Shown here: positions 6,610 through 12,763 of the stretch, in pieces
How the letters are laid out: each line of letters opens with the position of its first letter
How positions within the stretch are numbered: position 1 is the stretch's first letter
Source: Alphaproteobacteria bacterium
GTDB lineage: Bacteria; Pseudomonadota; Alphaproteobacteria; Sneathiellales; Sneathiellaceae
NCBI GenBank assembly: GCA_006226265.1
Contig: SBHH01000343.1
Coordinates: 1-12,763 of the forward strand
Length of the DNA: 12,763 bases
Direction: 5' to 3'
The notes under the pieces: generated by a model
The model's database searches: none
What the model was told of the DNA's origin: nothing
Seen by the model: only the letters and a program-made list of their open reading frames with translations
Translations under genes and position numbers: made by a program

Positions 6610-8130
6610 ATGTCGGATGCCAATACGCTTGAAAAGCTGATCCGGAAGGGTGAGGATAAAGCACCTGCAATCGGAGCGCCATCCCGGCCGTTTCTTAACT
6701 ACGAAGGGCTAAAGGCCCTGGCCGTGGATACCGTAAAATCACTGAACGAACTTGGCATCGGACGGGGGGATCGGGTCGCAATTGTGCTTCCCAATGGGCC
6801 GGAAATGGCGAGCGCCTTTGTCGCGGTCGCTTGCGGGGCAACGACGGCGCCGCTCAATCCGGCCTACAAGCCGGAGGAGTTTGAATTTTACCTAGAAGAC
6901 CTCAAGGCGAAGGCTTTGCTTGTCGAGGCGGGAAGCGAAAGTCCGGCCGTGGCGGTTGCAAAGAAGCTCGGCGTCGTGGTCATCGAACTGGTTACGGATG
7001 AGAAAAGTCCTGCAGGCTCCTTCACCCTGAAGGGGGAGAGTTTTGGCAAAGCGAAAAATTCCGGTCCGGCAGAGGCGGATGATGTCGCGTTGATCCTGCA
7101 TACCTCTGGCACTACGTCACGGCCGAAGATTGTGCCGCTCAGTCACCGCAATGTTACCGCGTCAGCGGGAAATATCGCACGCTCCCTCAGGCTCACCTCT
7201 GACGACAAATGCCTCAATATCATGCCGCTTTTCCATATTCACGGGCTGATTGCGGCGGTGCTCTCGTCCTTGCAGGCAGGCGCGAGCGTTACCTGCACGC
7301 CCGGGTTCAATGCGCTCAAGATCTTCAGCTGGATCGAAGAAGTGGGCCCAAGCTGGTATACGGCCGTGCCGACCATGCATCAGGCCATCCTGACGCGAGG
7401 CGCCCGGAACGGGGAGATCGTGAAGGCGGCAAAGCTCCGTTTTATCCGCTCTTCCTCTGCCTCGCTTCCGCCGCAGATCATGACGGCACTGGAGGAAATG
7501 TGGGGTTGTCCGGTGATCGAAGCCTATGGCATGACCGAGGCCTCGCACCAGATGACGGTCAATCCGCTTCCACCGGCTAAACGCGTGCCGGGAAGTGTCG
7601 GAATCGCCTCCGGACCCGAGGTTGCAATCATGTCAGAAGAGGGAGTTTTATTGCCGCGCGGAGAGACGGGCGAGATTGTGATCCGTGGCGACAATGTTAC
7701 CAGGGGATATGAAAATAATCCGAAGGCAAATGCGGAAGCTTTCACCAACGGCTGGTTTCGGACTGGCGATCAGGGCGTCATGACCGAGGATGGCTATGTC
7801 ACCATTACAGGGCGTCTGAAGGAAATCATCAATCGCGGCGGCGAGAAGATTTCTCCGCGTGAGGTCGATGAAATTCTGCTCAACCATCCGGCGGTCGATC
7901 AGGTGGTGACCTTCGCACTACCCCATGAGAAGCTGGGAGAGGAAGTCGCGGCGGCGGTCGTTTTGAAGGAAGGGCAAAGCGCAAGCGAGGCCGAGCTTCG
8001 TGACTTCGTGGCCCAGAGCCTCGCCGCCTTCAAGGTACCGCGCAGCATTACCCTTCTTGATGAAATTCCGAAAGGGGCGACGGGTAAGATGCAGCGTATT
8101 GGCATGGCCCAGAAACTGGGACTGGTATAA
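6610..8130 (+). CDS. AMP-forming acyl-CoA ligase, oxalate-CoA ligase (AAE3/PCS60)-like
   Basis: 506-residue adenylate-forming enzyme that activates a carboxylic acid to its CoA thioester with ATP. Signatures: the P-loop HTSGTTSRPK (164-173), PLFHIHGLIAAVLSSLQAG, WYTAVPTMHQ, FIRSSSASLPP, YGMTEA (306-311), GWFRTGD, GRLKEIINRGGEKISPREVD, and the catalytic Lys493 in GATGKMQR. HTSGTTSRPK, PLFH(I/V)HGL, the WYTAVPT(M/I)HQ block and the NRGGEKISP block match what I recall of plant AAE3 and yeast PCS60, characterised as oxalate-CoA ligases. Oxalate or another small acid is therefore a plausible substrate, though not proven. The start at ATG 6610 has GGAGG at 6595-6599; an in-frame ATG at 6547 lacks a ribosome site. 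The stop overlaps the next start by one base (TAATG). Confidence 0.9.
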   Translation: MSDANTLEKLIRKGEDKAPAIGAPSRPFLNYEGLKALAVDTVKSLNELGIGRGDRVAIVLPNGPEMASAFVAVACGATTAPLNPAYKPEEFEFYLEDLKAKALLVEAGSESPAVAVAKKLGVVVIELVTDEKSPAGSFTLKGESFGKAKNSGPAEADDVALILHTSGTTSRPKIVPLSHRNVTASAGNIARSLRLTSDDKCLNIMPLFHIHGLIAAVLSSLQAGASVTCTPGFNALKIFSWIEEVGPSWYTAVPTMHQAILTRGARNGEIVKAAKLRFIRSSSASLPPQIMTALEEMWGCPVIEAYGMTEASHQMTVNPLPPAKRVPGSVGIASGPEVAIMSEEGVLLPRGETGEIVIRGDNVTRGYENNPKANAEAFTNGWFRTGDQGVMTEDGYVTITGRLKEIINRGGEKISPREVDEILLNHPAVDQVVTFALPHEKLGEEVAAAVVLKEGQSASEAELRDFVAQSLAAFKVPRSITLLDEIPKGATGKMQRIGMAQKLGLV

Positions 8131-9110
8131 TGAAGATTTGCATTTACGGAGCAGGCGCCATCGGCGGACTGATCGGCGGATTGCTGGCGCGCAAAGGCGA
8201 GGCCGGGGTTTCTCTGATTGCGCGCGGACCCCATCTTGCGGCGATCCGCGAGAACGGCCTCACCATTGAGGGGCCGGAGGAGACCTTTACCCTCAATAAC
8301 ATCACGGCGACCGATGATCCGGCGGAGCTTGGTCCGCAGGATTATGTGATCATTGCGCTCAAAGCCCATTCCGTCGCCGGGATCGTCGGAAGTCTGAAAC
8401 CCCTGTTAGGGCCGGACACGGCCGTTGTGACGGCGCAAAATGGTGTACCCTGGTGGTATTTCCACGGCATCAACGGGGACAAGCAGAACCGGCGGATCAA
8501 GGCAGTCGACCCGGATGGCACGATCTGGGACGGCATCGGACCGGAGCGGGCCATCGGTTCCGTCGTCTATCAGGCGGCGGAAATTACGAAACCGGGCGTT
8601 ATTGCCCACAGGGCCGGGGATCGTTTCCCGATCGGGGAGCCAACCGGAGAGCGAAGCGAGCGAGTCAAGGCGCTTTCCAAGCTGTTGATCGCCGCTGGCC
8701 TAAAATCGCCGGTGCGGACAGATATCCGCTCCGATATCTGGGTGAAGCTCTGGGGCAACCTCAGCTTCAATCCGATTTCCGCGCTCACCGGGGCGACGCT
8801 TGATCTGATTACAGGCAATCCCGAAACCCGCGCCGTTGTCCGGCGCATGATGGTGGAGGCGCAGGCCATCGGGGAATCTCTTGGCGTTAAATATCCGATT
8901 GATGTGGACGCCAGGATCGAGGGGGCCGCCGGGGTCGGCGCACATAAAACCTCTATGCTAGTTGATCTTGAAAGCGGGCGTCCGATGGAAATAGATGCGC
9001 TTGTAACCGCCGTGCAGGAAATGGGTAGCATCACCGGCCATGCCACACCGACCATTGATACGGTTGCCTCATTACTCCGGCAAAAGGCAAGACTACTCGG
9101 CTGTTATTAG
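8130..9110 (+). CDS. Ketopantoate reductase (PanE/ApbA) family dehydrogenase
   Basis: 326 residues, NAD(P)H-dependent, with an N-terminal Rossmann fold (GAGAIGG at 7-13), the ALKAHS and QNGVPW stretches of the cofactor/substrate cleft, and a C-terminal helical domain. Residues matching the PanE active site are Lys206 in IWVKLWGNLSFNP, Asn210 just after it, and Glu287 in RPMEID; their spacing fits E. coli Lys176/Glu256. PanE itself reduces 2-dehydropantoate for CoA synthesis, but many paralogues in catabolic operons reduce or oxidise other 2-oxo/2-hydroxy acids, and the protein is somewhat longer than E. coli PanE. Location at the end of an acid-degradation operon, overlapping the ligase gene by one base, favours a catabolic paralogue. 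A clear terminator follows at 9175-9201. Confidence 0.88.
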   Translation: MKICIYGAGAIGGLIGGLLARKGEAGVSLIARGPHLAAIRENGLTIEGPEETFTLNNITATDDPAELGPQDYVIIALKAHSVAGIVGSLKPLLGPDTAVVTAQNGVPWWYFHGINGDKQNRRIKAVDPDGTIWDGIGPERAIGSVVYQAAEITKPGVIAHRAGDRFPIGEPTGERSERVKALSKLLIAAGLKSPVRTDIRSDIWVKLWGNLSFNPISALTGATLDLITGNPETRAVVRRMMVEAQAIGESLGVKYPIDVDARIEGAAGVGAHKTSMLVDLESGRPMEIDALVTAVQEMGSITGHATPTIDTVASLLRQKARLLGCY

Positions 9111-9174
9111 GCTGCAAGATGTCATAGAAGGGACAAAGTTGGCGACATACTTTGAGGGAACAGGAGAAAATTAA

Positions 9175-9201
9175 CGATAGTTGTTGCACTATCGCGTTTT
9201 T
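9175..9201 (+). terminator. Intrinsic terminator of the catabolic operon
   Basis: CGATAGT (9175-9181) pairs perfectly with ACTATCG (9188-9194) around a six-base loop, TGTTGC, followed by CG and a run of five T (9197-9201). An A-rich stretch precedes the stem. It lies 65 bp after the dehydrogenase stop and separates the two operons. The stem is only moderately GC-rich, so read-through is possible. Confidence 0.65.
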
Positions 9202-9209
9202 AGTGAGGG

Positions 9210-9231
9210 ATGGCCGTGCAGTCGCGGCCAT
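9210..9231. repeat. Hairpin-forming inverted repeat before the GGT-like gene
   Basis: ATGGCCG (9210-9216) and CGGCCAT (9225-9231) are perfect inverted arms around an eight-base loop. No T-run follows on either strand, so it does not look like a terminator. It ends 10 bp before the start codon at 9242, where it could be an operator dyad or, if transcribed, a structure near the translation start. It also overlaps the possible -10 element TATTAG (9231-9236). Confidence 0.4.
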
Positions 9232-9241
9232 ATTAGTTTGA

Positions 9242-10996
9242 ATGGCAAGTCAAAGCTGCTTTGAGACCGCCCCTTCCAATGATGGCTATGCAGTCTCTGT
9301 CGGACATAGCCTGGCGGCCGACATTGCCGCCGATGTTCTGGAGGCCGGTGGAAACGCTATTGATGCTGGTGTCGCGGCGTCCATTGCTCTCACCGTTCTT
9401 CATTCGGAGCAGGTGCAGTTTGGTGGTGTCGCCCCCATCCTTGTTTATATCGCTGAAGAAGATTGCTATTTTTCCGTAGAGGGTGCCGGCCGCTGGCCCG
9501 CCGCTGCAGACGCCAGTTTTTTTGAGGAAAAACATCGGGGACGCATTCCGCAAGGCATTCTCAGAACCGTTACCCCTGCCGCGCCGGATGCCTGGCTGAC
9601 GGCGTTGGAACGTTTCGGAACCATGGGGTTTGCCGATCTTGCCGCACCTGCACAGGCGCTTGCTGCTAACGGTTTCCCCGCGCATGACGATCTCGTTGCC
9701 TGCTCCGCCCAGTTCGAGCGGTATTACCGCCGTACCGGCGAGAACAATGCGCGTATCTGGCTGCCCGGTGACGCTCCTGTAAAGGCCGGGCAGGTTTTCC
9801 GCCTGCCGGAACTCGCCGGAACCTTGGGGCTGCTTATCGATGCGGACAGAAAGGGGGCCGCAAAATCGGGAAGAATCGGCGGGATGCAGGCGGTGCGTGA
9901 TGTTTTTTACAAAGGGGAGATCGCCGATGCCATGATCCGTCATGTAAAGGCGCATGACGGTTGGCTTGCTGCCGAGGATCTGGCCCGTCATCATACTCCG
10001 GTTGTCGCAGCAACCAAGGGAAATGTTTTTGGCGGCACCCTGATTACGCCCGGCTGCTGGACTCAGGGTCCGGCCCTCTCGCAAGCACTTCAAATCCTTG
10101 ACATTGGCGGGGTTGCCAGTCATCCCCATCAATCCGCCGATGCTTCTCATATGCTGATCGAAGCGTTGAAACTGGCGCTTGTCGATCGGGAAGCTTATTA
10201 TGGCGATCCGGAATTCATTAATGTTCCGCTGGAAAAATTGCTTTCCACTGACTATGCGAAGATGCGGGCGACCTTGATCGATCCGGACGCGGCGCATTTT
10301 CCGCTGCCTCCGGCAGGCGAGTTGCCGATGAAAGCAATTCCAGGCCGAACACCAGCGGCTGGCGCGGATGAGGAAACTGTATCGCTCGATACCTCGGTTG
10401 CCGCGATTGCCGACAGTGCAGGAAATATCTTTGTCTCGACGCCGAGTGATCCATCATTTGATGGTCCCGTGGTTCCGGAACTCGGTTTTGTTATCTCCAC
10501 CCGCGGAGCGCAAAGCCATGTTGCCGCAGGCCATCCGGCGCGGCTCGAGGCCGGAAAACGTCCGCGTGTCAGCGCCTATCCGATGATTTTCAAGAGGGCG
10601 GATGGCTGCCATATCGCAGGCGGCGGGCCGGGCGCCGATCTGCAGCTTCAAGCTATGCTGCAAGTCCTGACACATCATCTGGCCCATGGACTGAGCCTTC
10701 AGGAAGCGCTGGATGCTCCCCGCGTTTTTACCCATGGCATTCCTGCCTCCACCGAGCCGCATCTCTCTTTCGCCGGAAAAGTGGTGCTTGAGGAAGCCAT
10801 ACCTGACACACTGCTTGAGGCTCTTGCGATACGAGGCCATAAATCGGTTTTTGGCAAGACTGGCGGCATTGCGCAACCGTCCATCTGCCTCGTTGCCAAT
10901 CATCCCTCGGGCGAGTTGATCGCGGTCGGAGATCCCCGCCGCGCCAGTGGGCAGCGCGTCAAACAATCCGTCCGCATCAAGGAGGATGAATCTTGA
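9242..10996 (+). CDS. Gamma-glutamyltransferase-like Ntn hydrolase
   Basis: 584 residues, full length for the GGT family, whose precursors self-cleave before a Thr that becomes the nucleophile of the small subunit. Seen: the N-terminal GGNAIDAGVAASIALTVLHSEQVQFGG, EGAGRWPAAAD (the conserved Arg of the large subunit), the late-domain GGGPGADLQLQAMLQVL and ALDAPRVF. The predicted nucleophile is Thr384 in SLDTSVAAIADSAGN, spaced 12 residues to the GN as in E. coli GGT. Canonical glutamyl-binding motifs are missing: NNxMDDF is replaced around PELGFVISTRG, and SSM after GKRP reads R-V-S-A-Y. This pattern fits the YwrD-like clade, so glutathione is not the assumed substrate. No signal peptide is visible, so it is probably cytoplasmic, unlike classical periplasmic GGT. 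A TGA directly precedes the ATG, fixing the start, and there is no Shine-Dalgarno sequence. Confidence 0.87.
   Translation: MASQSCFETAPSNDGYAVSVGHSLAADIAADVLEAGGNAIDAGVAASIALTVLHSEQVQFGGVAPILVYIAEEDCYFSVEGAGRWPAAADASFFEEKHRGRIPQGILRTVTPAAPDAWLTALERFGTMGFADLAAPAQALAANGFPAHDDLVACSAQFERYYRRTGENNARIWLPGDAPVKAGQVFRLPELAGTLGLLIDADRKGAAKSGRIGGMQAVRDVFYKGEIADAMIRHVKAHDGWLAAEDLARHHTPVVAATKGNVFGGTLITPGCWTQGPALSQALQILDIGGVASHPHQSADASHMLIEALKLALVDREAYYGDPEFINVPLEKLLSTDYAKMRATLIDPDAAHFPLPPAGELPMKAIPGRTPAAGADEETVSLDTSVAAIADSAGNIFVSTPSDPSFDGPVVPELGFVISTRGAQSHVAAGHPARLEAGKRPRVSAYPMIFKRADGCHIAGGGPGADLQLQAMLQVLTHHLAHGLSLQEALDAPRVFTHGIPASTEPHLSFAGKVVLEEAIPDTLLEALAIRGHKSVFGKTGGIAQPSICLVANHPSGELIAVGDPRRASGQRVKQSVRIKEDES
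10979..10985 (+). promoter_or_regulatory. Strong ribosome-binding site deciding a TTG start
   Basis: AAGGAGG lies 7 nt before TTG 10993 and is inside the end of the upstream gene. ATG 10986 and GTG 10997 nearby are out of frame with the downstream protein, so this site supports TTG as the true initiator. Confidence 0.7.
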
Positions 10997-12177
10997 GTGC
11001 CGCCCCGCAAACCAGCGGTTGGATCGTCTCGGTTCATTCCGCCATCGCTGACATTCCGGCAAAGGAATGGGATCTCTGCGTCGGACGAGACAATCCCTAT
11101 GCGCGGCACGATCATTTGCTTGCGCTGGAGGAAAGCGGCATAGCTTGGCCGGAGAATGGCTTTCATCCCCGGCATATCATTCTCCGGAATGAAAACGGTG
11201 AGATTGCAGCGGCCGCTCCTGCCTATCTCAAAGATCATTCGGAAGGGGAGCTTGGGGTCGATCTCGGTCTTGCAATGGCGCATAACCGGGCCGCTGGGCC
11301 CTATTATCCGAAACTCCAGGTCGAAATTCCGATGACGCCGATTGCCGGGCCGCGCCTTTTGGTGCGCGACGGCGCAGATCGGACAAACGTCTGGCCTGCT
11401 CTTCTTTCGGCACTTCGGCAGCAAGCGGAGAAAGACGGGGCTTCATCGGTGCAAATTGCTTATATGACGGCACCGGAATGGGAGATTTCGGAGGCTGCCG
11501 GATTTATGAAGAGCGAAGGCAACTCCTATATCTGGCGCAATCCGGGCCTGAAAAGTTTCGGGGATTTCCTGGCGGCCATGCAATCGCGGTATCGTACGAA
11601 AACCCGCCGGGAACGAAAGAAAGTCGCTGCCGAAGGGCTGACCTATATTCATTACGAAGGAAAGGATATCACGGCAGAACTGGCAGGGCCTTTTTTCGAA
11701 ATGTATGCGGCGACATATGCGCATAACAAAACGGAGCTCTGGCATAATAGGGCTTATTTTGAGCGAATTTTCTCAGCAATGCCAGAGGCTCTGGAATTGA
11801 CTTTTGGTTATAAAAAGGATTGCCTGGTTGCGGCTCAACTCAGTTTCGTCGATGGAGAAGTTGTCTATGCACAGCATTGGGGGCATTCCGGGGATATCCG
11901 GTTTCTGCATTTTGAACTCGGCATTTATCAGTCGATCGAGAGAGCGATCGCCGGTCAGAAAGCGGTTGTCGATTTCGGTGCAACCGGCCAGCACAAGGCG
12001 GAACGGGGTATCGGCATCGAACCCTCGTATCACAGCCTGTGGTTTCGTTCAGGCGAATTCCGGGCAGTCGCTGAATTCGGATTGAACCGGAAGCGGGCCG
12101 CTGCAGAGATCGAACGCCAGCAGGAAGAGGCCCGCCTGCCTTACAAATCTGTTTCAGACGAGGATGGCAGGGCATGA
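10993..12177 (+). CDS. FemAB/GNAT-like protein of the PF04339 (DUF482, COG3146) type
   Basis: 394-residue protein with the hallmarks of the PF04339 'peptidogalycan biosynthesis/recognition' family, a double-GNAT fold related to FemAB aminoacyl transferases. Seen: SRYRTKTRRERKKV (about 195-208), FFEMYAATYAHNKTELWHNRAYFERIF, then the diagnostic block VVYAQHWGHSGDIRFLHFEL (284-303), with IYQSIERAI, VVDFGATGQHKAERG and SYHSLWF after it. The family is widespread in Proteobacteria but, as far as I know, has no settled biochemical role; an acyl- or aminoacyl-transfer activity is inferred from the fold. It starts at TTG 10993 overlapping the upstream TGA (TTGA) behind a strong AAGGAGG. Its own stop overlaps the next start (ATGA), so the three genes of this operon are translationally coupled. 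The C-terminal tail (from about 360) is charged and probably helical. Confidence 0.85.
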   Translation: MSAAPQTSGWIVSVHSAIADIPAKEWDLCVGRDNPYARHDHLLALEESGIAWPENGFHPRHIILRNENGEIAAAAPAYLKDHSEGELGVDLGLAMAHNRAAGPYYPKLQVEIPMTPIAGPRLLVRDGADRTNVWPALLSALRQQAEKDGASSVQIAYMTAPEWEISEAAGFMKSEGNSYIWRNPGLKSFGDFLAAMQSRYRTKTRRERKKVAAEGLTYIHYEGKDITAELAGPFFEMYAATYAHNKTELWHNRAYFERIFSAMPEALELTFGYKKDCLVAAQLSFVDGEVVYAQHWGHSGDIRFLHFELGIYQSIERAIAGQKAVVDFGATGQHKAERGIGIEPSYHSLWFRSGEFRAVAEFGLNRKRAAAEIERQQEEARLPYKSVSDEDGRA

Positions 12178-12763
12178 CCTTCCAAAATTCACGCAATGCC
12201 TTGCCTCGCAGTCTGCTGAAGATGAATGGTCTGGAGACGGGCGGAAGTATTGTCTTCCTTCCCGATTTTGGGGGCCATGTTCTCTACGCTCAGCCAATTC
12301 AGAAAATCCTTTCGGCAGAATATTCCTGTTTTGGCGCCCGCCTTGCGCCGGACATGGTGGAGGCGCTCGATAAGCTCAGCCTGGTCGATATCGCCAAGCG
12401 TTTCGCCGTCGATCTTCATGAGGCGGGTATTCCTCGGCCGATCCATATTTGCGGCTTTTCGTTCGCTGGATTGCTGGCGTTCGAAACAGCGCGCCATCTC
12501 GCAGTGCGGGAGAAGATCGGAGAACTGCTCATTCTGGATACCCGAATCCGGCCCCGTAAATTCGTCAGCCGCATGCGCAACCCGGTACGTGAGGCACTCT
12601 ATGCCGCGCGCTATATTGTGTACAGGCTTCCCGATCTTCTGACGGACCGCCAGGATCCATTTATTCTGCAGCGCTATGGGCAGATCCGGATGGATCTTCG
12701 AAAGCATGCGGAAGCGCATCGAACGATTATTCGTCAAATGTATGATAAGATGGCGGCCTATCA
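12174..12763 (+). CDS. Stand-alone thioesterase (NRPS/PKS type II-like), 3' end outside window
   Basis: Open reading frame from ATG 12174, overlapping the upstream TGA by four bases (ATGA), and still open at the window edge after 196 codons. The product is an alpha/beta-hydrolase of the thioesterase family (PF00975). The N-terminal SIVFLPDFGGHVLYAQPI (25-42) is the strand and oxyanion loop seen in NRPS/PKS thioesterases, and ICGFSFAGLLAFETARHL contains the nucleophile elbow G94-F-S96-F-A-G99. Asp122 in LLILDTR lies 26 residues after Ser96, matching the acid of the triad in surfactin thioesterase. The catalytic His should lie past the edge. Such enzymes release or proofread acyl groups on carrier proteins. 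No carrier, ketosynthase, adenylation or condensation module is within view in this operon, though one may follow. It could also be an unrelated acyl-thioester hydrolase using the same fold. Confidence 0.8.
   Translation, partial: MTFQNSRNALPRSLLKMNGLETGGSIVFLPDFGGHVLYAQPIQKILSAEYSCFGARLAPDMVEALDKLSLVDIAKRFAVDLHEAGIPRPIHICGFSFAGLLAFETARHLAVREKIGELLILDTRIRPRKFVSRMRNPVREALYAARYIVYRLPDLLTDRQDPFILQRYGQIRMDLRKHAEAHRTIIRQMYDKMAAY

Noticed and set aside
6547..6610. Earlier ATG for the acyl-CoA ligase
   Set aside because: No ribosome site precedes it and the added 21 residues do not resemble the family N-terminus; GGAGG before 6610 is convincing.
8130..9110. Housekeeping panE for pantothenate synthesis
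   Set aside because: It sits at the end of a catabolic operon with no panB/panC, and such paralogues are common; the reaction on ketopantoate cannot be claimed.
9233..10297. 354-codon open frame on the minus strand
   Set aside because: Antisense to the GGT-like gene; low-complexity basic translation without recognisable motifs.
12226..12642. 138-codon + strand frame near the right edge, with a minus-strand frame at 12189-12737
   Set aside because: Both overlap the frame from ATG 12174, which carries the thioesterase GFSFAG elbow and is coupled to the upstream gene; the others have no family features.

Overview
The window looks like bacterial chromosome, probably from an alphaproteobacterium. 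The grounds are GC-rich codon use (GC in the mid to high 50s by eye), tightly packed co-directional genes with GGAG-type ribosome sites, a TRAP-type carboxylate transporter beside CoA-thioester enzymes, and a FemAB-like PF04339 protein of the kind common in Proteobacteria. This is inferred from gene style; no rRNA or other marker gene is present. All ten genes lie on the + strand. I see no tRNA, rRNA, CRISPR array, insertion sequence or integrase.

Region 1 (1-235) is a regulatory leader. It holds a good sigma-70-like promoter (TTGACA, 17-bp spacer, TAATTT), then an AT-rich stretch with several inverted repeats. Three CAAAA cores sit 19 and 21 bp apart, and two of them form 19-bp palindromes with the same CAAAA centre.

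Region 2 (236-9110) reads as one catabolic operon: a CitE/HpcH-family acyl-CoA lyase, an acetyl-CoA hydrolase/transferase-family protein, a crotonase, the small and large membrane subunits of a TRAP transporter, an FMN-dependent nitronate monooxygenase-family protein, an AMP-forming acyl-CoA ligase close to the oxalate-CoA ligase (AAE3/PCS60) type, and a ketopantoate reductase-family dehydrogenase. The combination suggests uptake of an organic acid, its activation as a CoA ester, modification, and aldol-type cleavage. The logic resembles itaconate/citramalate degradation (CoA transferase, hydratase, CitE-like lyase), but the expected MaoC-type hydratase is absent. Two enzymes also lack a residue expected in the active site: the CoA-transferase homologue has Gly230 where the family has its catalytic Glu, and the crotonase has Leu110 where hydratases have the first catalytic Glu. 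No TRAP substrate-binding protein (DctP) is present.

Region 3 (9111-9241) separates two transcription units. It contains an intrinsic terminator (9175-9201) and a second hairpin, and ends with a start codon that has no Shine-Dalgarno sequence.

Region 4 (9242 to the window end) is a second, tightly overlapping operon: a gamma-glutamyltransferase-like Ntn hydrolase, a FemAB/GNAT-like PF04339 protein starting at TTG, and a stand-alone alpha/beta-hydrolase thioesterase of the NRPS/PKS type that runs off the window edge. Amide-bond hydrolase, aminoacyl/acyl-transferase fold and carrier-type thioesterase together hint at a small biosynthetic or tailoring system whose remainder lies beyond 12763. 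This is the part of the window most likely to be undescribed.
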